This document shows positions 25,039 through 33,719 of a stretch of 57,063 bases of DNA, in pieces. Below the pieces are notes generated by a model. The model saw nothing but the letters and a program-made list of their open reading frames with translations. It had not been told where the DNA came from and did not search any database. The DNA comes from Gemmiger formicilis. GTDB taxonomy: Bacteria; Bacillota; Clostridia; Oscillospirales; Ruminococcaceae. The stretch lies in contig NZ_JACJJP010000020.1 in NCBI RefSeq assembly GCF_016900095.1, forward strand, positions 1-57,063. The letters are read 5' to 3'. Made by a program: the position numbers and the translations under genes. Positions within the stretch are counted from its first letter, which is position 1. Each line of letters opens with the position of its first letter.

Positions 25039-25973
25039 GATGGATACTGGGCCTTTTTTGCTGTGCAGCGCTTTGCGGATGTGAGCAAGCGCCGCTGCTT
25101 TCCCAGAGAGAGGTGGTGAATGCTGTCTTTTTCGAAAGCCAAAACAATGGGTGTAAAGTGCTGTTACTTGTCGCCGATCACACGTCTTCGGAACAACAAA
25201 CGCAAGCAGGATTTCGGGCTGTTGAGGGCGTAGGAAAAACGCAGGCCCAGGCATTGGCTGCTGCGGAGGATGCTCTGGACGGACAGGTCTTTTACGGGTT
25301 GATGGATCTGGCGGTGGTGCCTGTTTCCTACGGATGGGAAGAGGTTACCGAAATCGGCCGGTTGTTATACCAGAACGCGAAACCGGCACCGCAGATCACA
25401 TTGCTGATGACAGAGCGCTTGCCTGATGGGGAAAAGGCGGGGGAGCTTTATACCGAAATGAAAGACGGCGTAGCCAGATATGGTCTGACAAACGGCTTGC
25501 AGGAGCTGTTTTCGGCGCAAAATGAATGTGCCCTGCCGATCTGGCAGGGCACAGGGTACGGATTTTCTATTTTGCAAAAAGGCCAACAAGCTTCCCGCTG
25601 GAATGAGAAACTGGCTGCACAGCTGGCAGCTGTACTTTGCGGGCAGACAGACCGGATAATGTGTACCTTTGACCAAGGGAAAATCGCCTTACAGACAAAG
25701 GTGATGGTGCAGGCAGAGGTCAGCGGGAGGGAAACGGTTGTGCATCTAACATTGGTGGAGCCGGAGCTGCAGGACTTGGAAAATATAGGCTACAGTGACA
25801 GTCAATTGCAGGCGTTGCTTTGCGATGAGCTGCAACAAGCGTATGCAGATATGACCGCGGATAGTTATACGGGATCCTTCGATCCATTCCACACTCGTAT
25901 CCAGCGTTTTTCCGTTGTGGGGCGGGAAGAAACGATTCCCGTGCCCGCCTTGTGCCTTCATCTGGAAAGTTGA
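25002..25973 (+). CDS. gerKC: Spore germinant receptor lipoprotein subunit C (Ger(x)C family)
   Basis: A 323-residue lipoprotein. A signal peptide (about 1-26) ends in a lipobox-like ALCGC, so the mature protein would begin at the cysteine before EQAPLL. The rest (REVVNAVFFE through the C-terminal IQRFSVVGREE) follows the Ger(x)C plan, although it is somewhat shorter than the usual 370-400 residues. The start at 25002 has GGGAGGAGG eight bases upstream. It completes an A-B-C receptor operon. Its stop is one base from the stop of the convergent DHHW gene, and no terminator separates them. Confidence 0.88.
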   Translation: MAAFARHKAGIVRWILGLFCCAALCGCEQAPLLSQREVVNAVFFESQNNGCKVLLLVADHTSSEQQTQAGFRAVEGVGKTQAQALAAAEDALDGQVFYGLMDLAVVPVSYGWEEVTEIGRLLYQNAKPAPQITLLMTERLPDGEKAGELYTEMKDGVARYGLTNGLQELFSAQNECALPIWQGTGYGFSILQKGQQASRWNEKLAAQLAAVLCGQTDRIMCTFDQGKIALQTKVMVQAEVSGRETVVHLTLVEPELQDLENIGYSDSQLQALLCDELQQAYADMTADSYTGSFDPFHTRIQRFSVVGREETIPVPALCLHLES

Positions 25974-25974
25974 C

Positions 25975-27171
25975 TTATTCGCTCTTTGTCAGGGTGGTGG
26001 GACGGTCCATATATACCACCCGATTGTCGGCGATAAAGGTCTGAAAATTATAAAGAATCAGAATCTGATCGTATCCTTCCGATTCAATGGTGGAATCCAG
26101 ACCGTAAGAGAAATTGCGCAGGTCCACCACCCCGATCTTTTCATAATTGGCGGTCAGGAACGGAACAAAGCAGTTGGCATAACTATCCTTCAACACCAGA
26201 ATACTGCCTTCTCCGTTTCCTTCAATCACCGAATAGCCGTTGTTTCCGTCCAGGAACGCGGCGTACTTATCCCGGGTTCCGAATTTTTCGGTATTGATCA
26301 TGCTTTCGGTTGTGCGCGGGGTGTATTCAGTCTCCGCACCGATGTCAAAGATCGTCATAGGATTATCCAGCGGATAGTAGGTGATGGTATCCGGCTGCAC
26401 ATTCCAGCGCCGTGTGGCGGAATAATGGGTGCCATAGAAACCGGGAACGCTTTCAGCCTGGTAGGCGTTGGTATCGAAGGGGGACAGGCCCTTCAGCTGG
26501 CAGAACTGTTCGTAAGCCAGGTAGGCGCCCTGTGTGGTCCAGTGGTGATCGGTCTTGTAATAAAGATACTGCTCTTTTTGCTGGGTAAAGACCGGGCGCA
26601 TATCAATTACATCGGCGGCAGAAGAAACCTGGGCAAAAATATCGTCCAGCAGAGCATTTTCGTCCACCATCGGCGCTCCCGCCGGCAGCATTTCGGGATA
26701 AATCACACTGGCAGAGGGAGCCAGCAGAAAAGTGACTTTTCCGGGATGACGGGAAGCAAAACTGGTGACAGCCTGCAGGTTTTTGTCAAGCTGCTTTTGG
26801 GTGCTGTCCGAGATATCAAACAACTTGGTGAACATCCAGCCGTCCTTGCCCAGCAGGATACCGCCCTCTTCCGTTTTGGCAAACACCAGATTGTTGAAGG
26901 CGCTTTCCAGGTCGATCAGACCATCCCGAAAGGCTACCTGATCCTGGACATATTCAGACAAATCGCCGAACCAGGTTCCGTTCAGCAGAGCTTTCACGCT
27001 GAAAGCCGGGATCTGTGCCAGTTTGCGGTTCTCCAGCTCAGACATGTCCCGTTTGGGCCAGAAAAGATTGAGGACCGAGAAACCGACCAGAAGAAAGATA
27101 AACAATGCCAGAAGGGCACCGGGGCGTGCGCCCGTATCGCGTCCGGCTTTGCGGTGAATATAGCGAGACAT
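25975..27171 (-). CDS. DHHW/AlgX-like acyl-transfer partner protein
   Basis: A 398-residue membrane-anchored protein with one hydrophobic helix (about 18-38) and an external SGNH-hydrolase-like domain. It carries the DHHW motif as YKTDHHWTTQGAYLAYEQF and the later block LVLKDSYANCFVPFLTANY, which supplies the catalytic serine. Such proteins accept an acyl group passed by an MBOAT and place it on a surface polysaccharide or other polymer. It follows the MBOAT gene by 18 bases, its AGGAGG overlapping the MBOAT stop. The polymer modified is unknown. Start ATG 27171. Confidence 0.9.
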   Translation of the reverse strand: MSRYIHRKAGRDTGARPGALLALFIFLLVGFSVLNLFWPKRDMSELENRKLAQIPAFSVKALLNGTWFGDLSEYVQDQVAFRDGLIDLESAFNNLVFAKTEEGGILLGKDGWMFTKLFDISDSTQKQLDKNLQAVTSFASRHPGKVTFLLAPSASVIYPEMLPAGAPMVDENALLDDIFAQVSSAADVIDMRPVFTQQKEQYLYYKTDHHWTTQGAYLAYEQFCQLKGLSPFDTNAYQAESVPGFYGTHYSATRRWNVQPDTITYYPLDNPMTIFDIGAETEYTPRTTESMINTEKFGTRDKYAAFLDGNNGYSVIEGNGEGSILVLKDSYANCFVPFLTANYEKIGVVDLRNFSYGLDSTIESEGYDQILILYNFQTFIADNRVVYMDRPTTLTKSE

Positions 27172-27189
27172 CGTAACAGGAACACCTCC

Positions 27190-28590
27190 TTAAAAATCTG
27201 CGTACAAAGCGGTGGAACCGGTGGCGGCAACCACAAAAGCGGTGCACAGAACGGCAATGCCGGCAAACAGGATCAACCGTACCGGCAGAATACGCTTGGT
27301 TTTGTCCCAAATCCAGGAAGGTAGGGGCGTGGAGCACAGACAGCCGAAAACAAGCAATACCCCGTAATTGCGCAGGAAATAGAGAGCGGAAACCCCTCCT
27401 TGCGGGATAAACAGACGGTTCAAGAGCAATCCCAGGGGGGCGCCTGGGGCGTTGGCGGTAAAGATGCCCCAGCCAAGAACCACAAAAAACAGGGTATATA
27501 TGTGGGGCCAGACCCGCCCCTTGTTCAGATATTTCAGCAGGAAGTTCTTTTCGATGACCAGCAGGACAAAGTAGTACAATCCCCAGACGATAAAATTCCA
27601 GTTGGCACCATGCCACAGACCGGTCAGGGCCCACACCACCAGCATGTTCAGAATCTGCCGCAAGGCACCGCGGCGGTTGCCGCCCAGGGGAATATAGATG
27701 TAATCCCGGAACCACTGGGACAGGGTGATGTGCCAGCGACGCCAGAACTCGGTGATGCTGGCGGAAATGTACGGCAGATTGAAGTTGGCGGGGCATTCAA
27801 AGCCCATCATCAGGCTGAGGCCGTTGCTCATCTCGGAAAAACCGGCAAAGTCAAAATATAGTTGCAGAGAGTAGGCCAGCACACCCAACCAGGCCAGGGG
27901 CGTGGAGGCGTTTGCCAGACCGATACCATCCGAAGGGGAGATAATGCCCTGCCACAGTGCCGACAGAGAATCGGCGAGAATGACCTTCTTGGCGAGACCG
28001 AAGACGAACATGACCGCGCCGTCCTCCATCTGACGCAGGGAACAGCGGCCGCGTGTGGTGTGCAGGGCCGGTGCCATATCGCGGTAGCGGACGATAGGAC
28101 CTACGATCAGCTGAGGATACAGGATGACATAGGTGGCAAAGGTGATGGGGTTTCGCTCTGCCTCCACCTTGTGCAGGTAGACGTCCGCGGCGTAGCTGAT
28201 CAGCTTGAAGGAATAATAGCTGATGCCCAGTGGCAGCACATCCAGGAAAGACAGGGAAGCCAGACCGGCGCCGGAAATCTGGTTGATGGTGTCCAGCAAG
28301 AAGTTGGTGTATTTGAAAAACACCATGGAAGCGCCGCTGATCACGACAGCGAGAACAAGAATCAGCCGCCGCATCCCCGCCGCATTTATGCGCTGCATCA
28401 GAAGTCCGGCAATGTAATTGACAAGAATCAGAATCAGGATCAAGGGCAGCCAGGTGATGCCGGTCCAGCAGTAGAAAAGGATGCTTTCCAGCAGCAACAC
28501 CGCATTTTTGGCACGCCCCGGCGCCAGATAATACAACCCCAATGCCAACGGCATGAAACAGAACAGGAAGATCACACTGTTAAATGTCAA
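27190..28590 (-). CDS. MBOAT-family O-acyltransferase (AlgI-like)
   Basis: A 466-residue integral membrane enzyme with about ten to eleven hydrophobic segments. It moves acyl groups, commonly acetyl, across the membrane for O-acylation of a cell-surface polymer. The invariant histidine lies in TGLWHGANWNFIVWG, and FAGFSEMSNGLSLMMGFECPANFN and FWRRWHITLSQWFRDYIYIPLGGNR are typical AlgI/DltB-group blocks. The true start is TTG 28590 (TTG ACA TTT AAC), six bases after AAGGAGGAG; residues upstream in the frame are not family-like. It forms a two-gene operon with the DHHW partner. Confidence 0.92.
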   Translation of the reverse strand: MTFNSVIFLFCFMPLALGLYYLAPGRAKNAVLLLESILFYCWTGITWLPLILILILVNYIAGLLMQRINAAGMRRLILVLAVVISGASMVFFKYTNFLLDTINQISGAGLASLSFLDVLPLGISYYSFKLISYAADVYLHKVEAERNPITFATYVILYPQLIVGPIVRYRDMAPALHTTRGRCSLRQMEDGAVMFVFGLAKKVILADSLSALWQGIISPSDGIGLANASTPLAWLGVLAYSLQLYFDFAGFSEMSNGLSLMMGFECPANFNLPYISASITEFWRRWHITLSQWFRDYIYIPLGGNRRGALRQILNMLVVWALTGLWHGANWNFIVWGLYYFVLLVIEKNFLLKYLNKGRVWPHIYTLFFVVLGWGIFTANAPGAPLGLLLNRLFIPQGGVSALYFLRNYGVLLVFGCLCSTPLPSWIWDKTKRILPVRLILFAGIAVLCTAFVVAATGSTALYADF

Positions 28591-28645
28591 AGGGGAACTC
28601 CTCCTTTCTCCACCATAAAAATACGGCAGACCGTGTTCCCGCAAA

Positions 28646-28674
28646 AATGATTTTCACCGCAAGGAAAAATCATT
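28646..28674 (-). terminator. Possible terminator after the lipoprotein gene
   Basis: AATGATTTT and AAAATCATT form a 9-bp AT-rich stem. On the minus strand it is followed by TTTTG, 55 bases after the lipoprotein stop. The stem is weak because of its AT content. Confidence 0.5.
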
Positions 28675-28728
28675 ATGATACGGGGACAGCAGCCTGCCGT
28701 TTTTCATTGCTTCAAACCAAAAACCGGA

Positions 28729-29274
28729 TCAGGCAAGCGCGCTGTCAATGGCAGCGTCAATTTCCGAATAATCCGGGCCGTTGAGAGAACCGATCACCAT
28801 CACCACGAAGTCGCCGTTTACGACAATGCGGGCGTCCTGTGCCTTGGCAACCTTATCTGCAAATTCGGCATACAGGTTGCTGCTGGCGGCCTCTTTGTAA
28901 GCTTCCAGTTCGGTCTTGACGGCATCAGCACAGCCGCTCTTGGCCTGAATGGCCAGCACCAGACCACAGTCGGCCTGGTCGTTGGTGATGTCGCCATCAT
29001 ATGCCAGAACGTTATCCATGGTCAGGTTCAGGTCGTTCTCCAGCATGAAATCATCCAGTGCAATGGAATTGGGGATTTCGTTGACAGCCTCAATGGAAGA
29101 AACGATGGATTCCAGCTTGGCGGTATCGGCTACGGCGGTTTCGGTGCTTTCCTCCGACGTGGCGGCCGAGGACGTGTCAGTCTGGGCTGCCGAAGAAGAA
29201 TCGGAGCCGGTGCAGGCCGTCAACAGACCGGTCATCAGCACAGCGGCGCACAGAACAGCAATCAGTTTTTTCAT
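28729..29274 (-). CDS. Lipoprotein, DUF4358-like
   Basis: A 181-residue secreted lipoprotein. The signal peptide MKKLIAVLCAAVLMTGLLTAC ends in the lipobox LLTAC (C21), followed by a serine/threonine-rich linker (about 24-48). The remaining domain, with FMLENDLNLTMDNVLAYDGD and later GDFVVMVIGSLNGPDYSEID, is like DUF4358, found in Clostridial lipoproteins of unknown function. ATG 29274 follows AAGGAGA. It is a single gene; a 15-bp palindrome lies just upstream. Confidence 0.82.
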   Translation of the reverse strand: MKKLIAVLCAAVLMTGLLTACTGSDSSSAAQTDTSSAATSEESTETAVADTAKLESIVSSIEAVNEIPNSIALDDFMLENDLNLTMDNVLAYDGDITNDQADCGLVLAIQAKSGCADAVKTELEAYKEAASSNLYAEFADKVAKAQDARIVVNGDFVVMVIGSLNGPDYSEIDAAIDSALA

Positions 29275-29297
29275 GGTAGATCTCCTTTTGTGATGCT

Positions 29298-29312
29298 CCC
29301 TTATAATAAGGG
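29298..29312. promoter_or_regulatory. Palindrome CCCTTA-TAA-TAAGGG before the lipoprotein gene
   Basis: A perfect 6-bp inverted repeat around three bases, centred about 30 bp before the lipoprotein start. On the minus strand it contains TATTAT, which could be a -10. No convincing -35 was seen. Confidence 0.35.
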
Positions 29313-29480
29313 TAGTATGGCACATATTGGCGGCATTTACTCCAAAGCCGCCCATGCAGGCGCTATACGACTGCATGCTACTAGGATACACCATTTACGG
29401 GTGTTTTTCAAGGGTTGGAAAAGGGCAACGGTTGTTGAACTTTGTAAAATTTTATGGATGGTCTGCCCGAAAAATCGGGG

Positions 29481-29510
29481 TTGACAAATTCCCCGGTTTG
29501 GCCGTACACT
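29481..29510 (+). promoter_or_regulatory. Promoter of the Gx transporter gene
   Basis: TTGACA (29481-29486), an 18-bp spacer and TACACT (29505-29510). The -35 sits in the loop between AAATCGGGG (29472-29480) and CCCCGGTTT (29491-29499), a near-perfect inverted repeat that may be an operator. Confidence 0.65.
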
Positions 29511-29539
29511 AGCTTTGTAAAGGATGTTGGGAATATACG

Positions 29540-30079
29540 ATGCAAAGTCAAAAAGCAAAAACCGTCGCCCGCCTTGGCATGTTGTTTGCCCTGGCCATGG
29601 CGCTTTCCTTTTTTGAATCCGTAATCACGCCGCTTTTGGGATTGATGCCGGCCATGAAACTGGGCCTGGCCAACATTGTGGTCATGTATGCCATGCTCTT
29701 TATGAAGCGTCGGCAGGCGTTGCTGCTTGTGCTGCTGAAGGCGTTTTTTTCGTTGCTTGCGCGCGGCGCGACAGCCGGCTTTCTGTCCCTTTGCGGTGGG
29801 CTGCTCTCCTGGTTGGTTATGGCGATCCTGTTATGTCTGCCATTTCCTGTGACCGGCTACATTTTTTCGGTTTGTGCTGCGCTGGCCCATAACGCAGGAC
29901 AACTGCTGGGAGCGTCCGTTGTCCTGAGCAGTGCTATGGCACTGGGATATGCGCCGGTCCTTCTGCTCGTGGGGCTTGCGGTGGGCAGCGTTACATGGTG
30001 GGTGGCCAAAGGCGTTTTTCCGGTGTTGAAGAGGCTGTACCCGGAAGACGGTGCGCCGAAAAGCAAAATTTTGTTTTAA
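29540..30079 (+). CDS. Gx transporter family membrane protein (Hpre_diP_synt_I)
   Basis: A 179-residue protein with about five to six hydrophobic segments. The N-terminal block LGMLFALAMALSFFESVITP and PAMKLGLANIVVMYAMLF match the family once named heptaprenyl diphosphate synthase component I and now Gx transporter, which resembles ECF-type substrate-binding subunits. The solute is not known. Unlike in many Clostridia, no FMN-binding protein gene lies beside it. The ribosome binding site is poor (GTTGGGAA). A promoter precedes it closely, and its last codons overlap an inverted repeat that flanks the rubrerythrin promoter. Confidence 0.85.
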   Translation: MQSQKAKTVARLGMLFALAMALSFFESVITPLLGLMPAMKLGLANIVVMYAMLFMKRRQALLLVLLKAFFSLLARGATAGFLSLCGGLLSWLVMAILLCLPFPVTGYIFSVCAALAHNAGQLLGASVVLSSAMALGYAPVLLLVGLAVGSVTWWVAKGVFPVLKRLYPEDGAPKSKILF

Positions 30080-30094
30080 GAATTTGTCTTAAAA
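30074..30094. repeat. Inverted repeat TTTTAAGA-N5-TCTTAAAA
   Basis: A perfect 8-bp inverted repeat that includes the stop codon of the Gx gene and lies 15 bp before the -35 of the rubrerythrin promoter. It may be a weak terminator, or an operator paired with the repeat at 30144-30163, with which it shares TGTCTTAAAAA. Confidence 0.55.
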
Positions 30095-30108
30095 AATAAA
30101 TAGAAGTA

Positions 30109-30137
30109 TTGACATTGTATTTTTTGTGTGCTATTAT
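30109..30137 (+). promoter_or_regulatory. Sigma-A promoter of the rubrerythrin gene
   Basis: TTGACA (30109-30114), a 17-bp spacer and TATTAT (30132-30137), a near-consensus promoter. Confidence 0.88.
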
Positions 30138-30143
30138 GTAGGC

Positions 30144-30163
30144 AAGACACAAGACTGTGTCTT
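30144..30163. promoter_or_regulatory. Candidate operator AAGACACA-N4-TGTGTCTT
   Basis: A perfect 8-bp inverted repeat at the expected transcription start of the rubrerythrin gene, where a bound repressor would block initiation. It does not match the classic PerR, Fur or Rex consensus closely. Confidence 0.55.
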
Positions 30164-30199
30164 AAAAATGAAGCGACCAATGATTCGGAGGTAATAAAC

Positions 30200-30736
30200 A
30201 TGGCTAAGTACGTTTGCACTGTGTGTGGCTATATCGCGGAAGGCTCCATCCCGGAATTCTGCCCGGTCTGCAAGGCTCCCGCTTCCAAGTTCATCGAAAA
30301 GAAGGATAACACCTATGTGACCGAGCATGTCGTTGGCATCGCCAAGGACGCTCCGGAAGAGATCATCCAGGGCCTGCGCGAGAACTTCAACGGCGAGTGC
30401 AGCGAAGTCGGCATGTACCTGGCCATGAGCCGTGTTGCCGATCGTGAAGGCTATCCGGAAATCGCCGAGGCCTGGAAGCGCTATGCTTTCGAGGAAGCCG
30501 AGCATGCTTCCAAGTTTGCCGAACTGCTGGGCGAAGTGCTGACCGACAGCACCCAGAAGAACCTGCAGATGCGTGTTGACGCCGAGTGCGGCGCCTGCGC
30601 CGGCAAGATGGACCTGGCCAAGAAGGCCAAGGAGCTGAACCTGGATGCGATCCATGACACCGTTCATGAGATGGCCAAGGACGAAGCCCGTCACGGCCGT
30701 GGCATGCAGGGCCTGCTGGATCGTTACTTCAAGTAA
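30200..30736 (+). CDS. Reverse rubrerythrin (NADH-dependent peroxidase component)
   Basis: A 178-residue protein that reduces hydrogen peroxide and oxygen in anaerobes. The rubredoxin-like centre is at the N-terminus ([12 protein letters not shown] and FCPVCKAP), followed by the four-helix ferritin-like di-iron domain, the opposite order to classical rubrerythrin. Di-iron ligands are seen in [33 protein letters not shown] and DEARHGRGM. Start ATG 30200 after CGGAGG. It is a single gene with a strong promoter, bracketed by two inverted repeats, and a terminator, consistent with stress induction. Confidence 0.95.
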   Translation: MAKYVCTVCGYIAEGSIPEFCPVCKAPASKFIEKKDNTYVTEHVVGIAKDAPEEIIQGLRENFNGECSEVGMYLAMSRVADREGYPEIAEAWKRYAFEEAEHASKFAELLGEVLTDSTQKNLQMRVDAECGACAGKMDLAKKAKELNLDAIHDTVHEMAKDEARHGRGMQGLLDRYFK

Positions 30737-30760
30737 TCCGGCATACTAAGTTGATGCAAG

Positions 30761-30800
30761 ACAAGCCCCGGAAGGCGCAATGCACTCCGGGGCTTGTTCT
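30761..30800 (+). terminator. Terminator after the rubrerythrin gene
   Basis: A 12-bp stem ACAAGCCCCGGA and TCCGGGGCTTGT with a 13-base loop, followed by TCTGTTTGTT. The T tract is imperfect. Confidence 0.8.
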
Positions 30801-30814
30801 GTTTGTTCCGGCAG

Positions 30815-32066
<1,252 letters not shown>

Positions 32067-32074
32067 TAAAACAC

Positions 32075-32103
32075 TTGCGCAACGGCGTCAAATTCGGTAT
32101 AAT
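32075..32103 (+). promoter_or_regulatory. Sigma-A promoter of yajC
   Basis: TTGCGC (32075-32080), a 17-bp spacer and TATAAT (32098-32103), starting nine bases after the tgt stop. Confidence 0.75.
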
Positions 32104-32143
32104 CTTCTTATGTCTTAACAAAAAGCAGAAGGAGCCATTGAAT

Positions 32144-32506
32144 ATGATTCAATTTTTGGAGCAGACTGCCGGCACCGGCAACATTCTTTTGACCATGGTC
32201 CTGCCCATGGTTCTGGTGATCGGCTTTATGTATCTCATTATCTATGTGCCGCAGAAGCGCCAGGATAAGAAGGATGCGGCCATGCGCAATTCTATCGAGA
32301 TCGGCGATGAGGTTACCACCATCGGCGGTGTCGTGGGCCGTGTGGCAGCCATCAAGGACGATACCTTCGTTCTGGAAACCACCAGTGATCGCGTCAAGAT
32401 TCGTTTCCGTCGCTCTGCTATTTCTTCGGTGGAAAAGCTGGATATGGGCAACGGCAAGGATGATGCCAAGAAGGACGCCAAAAAAGACGCTCCCGTCAAG
32501 AAATAA
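32144..32506 (+). CDS. yajC: Preprotein translocase accessory subunit YajC
   Basis: A 120-residue single-pass membrane protein of the SecDF-YajC complex. A hydrophobic helix (about 13-36, LLTMVLPMVLVIGFMYLIIYV) is followed by the family block PQKRQDKKDAAMRNSIEIGDEVTTIGGVVGRV and a lysine/aspartate-rich tail. AGAAGGAG precedes ATG 32144 by nine bases. It has its own promoter and a strong terminator. The larger partner SecDF is encoded at 19.6 kb. Confidence 0.95.
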   Translation: MIQFLEQTAGTGNILLTMVLPMVLVIGFMYLIIYVPQKRQDKKDAAMRNSIEIGDEVTTIGGVVGRVAAIKDDTFVLETTSDRVKIRFRRSAISSVEKLDMGNGKDDAKKDAKKDAPVKK

Positions 32507-32530
32507 TCCGTTCCCGATCATCACATAACC

Positions 32531-32572
32531 AAACGCCCCCTTGCATACCGTTTAATGCAAGGGGGCGTTTTT
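32531..32572 (+). terminator. Terminator after yajC, containing the next gene's ribosome binding site
   Basis: A stem of about 16 bp, AAACGCCCCCTTGCAT and ATGCAAGGGGGCGTTT, ends in TTTTT. AAGGGGG (32559-32565) in the 3' arm is the only ribosome binding site for the gene starting at 32575. Confidence 0.92.
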
Positions 32573-32574
32573 GT

Positions 32575-33039
32575 ATGAACAGAAAGAAATCCGTATCGAA
32601 AAGATTCACTTTGCCGAGAAACAAGCAATCCAAAAGCCGGGCAAAGAGCGGTAAACAAGGGCTCATTTTTTTGATCCTGCGCAGCTTCCTGGCGGGCGTG
32701 GGGGTTGCAGGTGTTTGCCTGTGTCTGTTGGCCGAAATTTTCTCTGTTACAGCACTTCCGCTGGGATGGGCCGGTCCGGCGGCTTGTGGGGCAGCTGCGC
32801 TGGGTACTTTCGTGTCGGGAATGGTTCTCAGCGCGGGGCTGCCAAGGGGGAAATTGCTGGCAGGATTGGGCTGCGGCGTATTTTACTGCATGTGCGCCCT
32901 GATGTCCAGTCTGTTGACGATGCGGCTCCCTGTCTGGGAGGGCTCCAATATTTCCTTGCTGTTGTGCCTGCTGTTCGGTGCCTTGGCCGGTGGGGCCGCC
33001 GGAGCGATGCGTACAGGCTCAACTGCGGGGGTGCGGTGA
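32575..33039 (+). CDS. TIGR04086-type membrane protein
   Basis: A 154-residue protein with a basic N-terminus (about 1-27, many Lys/Arg) and four hydrophobic segments. It fits the TIGR04086 group of Firmicutes, which often lies near yajC and has no known function. The ATG begins three bases after the T tract of the yajC terminator, and its AAGGGGG site lies inside that hairpin. It overlaps spoIIM by TGATG, so both would be produced from transcripts that read through. No separate promoter was seen. Confidence 0.8.
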   Translation: MNRKKSVSKRFTLPRNKQSKSRAKSGKQGLIFLILRSFLAGVGVAGVCLCLLAEIFSVTALPLGWAGPAACGAAALGTFVSGMVLSAGLPRGKLLAGLGCGVFYCMCALMSSLLTMRLPVWEGSNISLLLCLLFGALAGGAAGAMRTGSTAGVR

Positions 33040-33719
33040 TGCGGGCCGCCAAGGCGGCGCTGCCGCGAATCACGCAACTGCCCATCCGGTCCTGGCTGTC
33101 CAAACGCACGGTGCCGGGTACGGCGAAACCGGAATCCATCCAGCGTTCCTCTGCCGGCTGGAAAGCCGCGCTGCTATTTGGTATCTTATTTTTTATTGGA
33201 TATCTGTCGGGCATAGGAAAAGGCAGGGCGGGATCCTCGGAATTCGGGGCCGCACTGGCTTCCTATTATACGGATTCCGCCAACTTTGCCGCAGTCTCTC
33301 CGCTTTTTATGACCTTGTTCGGCGCGGCGTTTTTGCAGGCGGTTTTGGTGTTTCTCTGCGGATTCAGCGCCCTGGGGTCGCTGTTCCTGGGAACCTATTT
33401 TGCAGCGCGGGGAGCGGTGCTGGGGCTGTGTGCCGCCGGTGTTTTTGTAAGCGGAGGCACCCGGGGTCTGGTGGTGCATTGGATGCTGACCTGCCTGCCG
33501 GATATGGGCGTTTTTCTGGTTATGCTCTGGCTGGCCGTGCGGGCTAACCAGTGTGCCGTTCTCATCTTTCGCAGCCTGATCAATGCGGGCGGACATGTAC
33601 GTTCTGTGCCGCCGCTTAAAGCTTTGCTGATACGCTTTGCCGTTGCTTTGCTGCTGGCGGCGATGGTATGCCTTTTTGGGGCGGCATCAGGTGTCGTCTT
33701 CGCCGGAGTCCTTCTCTGA
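33039..33719 (+). CDS. spoIIM: Stage II sporulation protein M (engulfment)
   Basis: A 226-residue polytopic membrane protein of the DUF95/SpoIIM group with five hydrophobic segments. In Bacillus, SpoIIM holds SpoIID and SpoIIP at the engulfing septum. Matching features are the N-terminal cytoplasmic stretch, then LLFGILFFIGYLSG, an external loop (about 70-90), and GLVVHWMLTCLPDMGVFLVMLW. It starts within the stop of the preceding gene, translated by coupling. Its 3' end overlaps the convergent xer gene by 33 bp. Proximity to a xerD-like gene is also seen in Bacillus. The family is divergent, so the call is likely rather than certain. Confidence 0.82.
   Translation: MRAAKAALPRITQLPIRSWLSKRTVPGTAKPESIQRSSAGWKAALLFGILFFIGYLSGIGKGRAGSSEFGAALASYYTDSANFAAVSPLFMTLFGAAFLQAVLVFLCGFSALGSLFLGTYFAARGAVLGLCAAGVFVSGGTRGLVVHWMLTCLPDMGVFLVMLWLAVRANQCAVLIFRSLINAGGHVRSVPPLKALLIRFAVALLLAAMVCLFGAASGVVFAGVLL

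Noticed and set aside
29327-29512. A 61-codon plus-strand frame before the Gx gene
   Set aside because: It overlaps the promoter of the Gx gene, has no ribosome binding site and no recognisable sequence.
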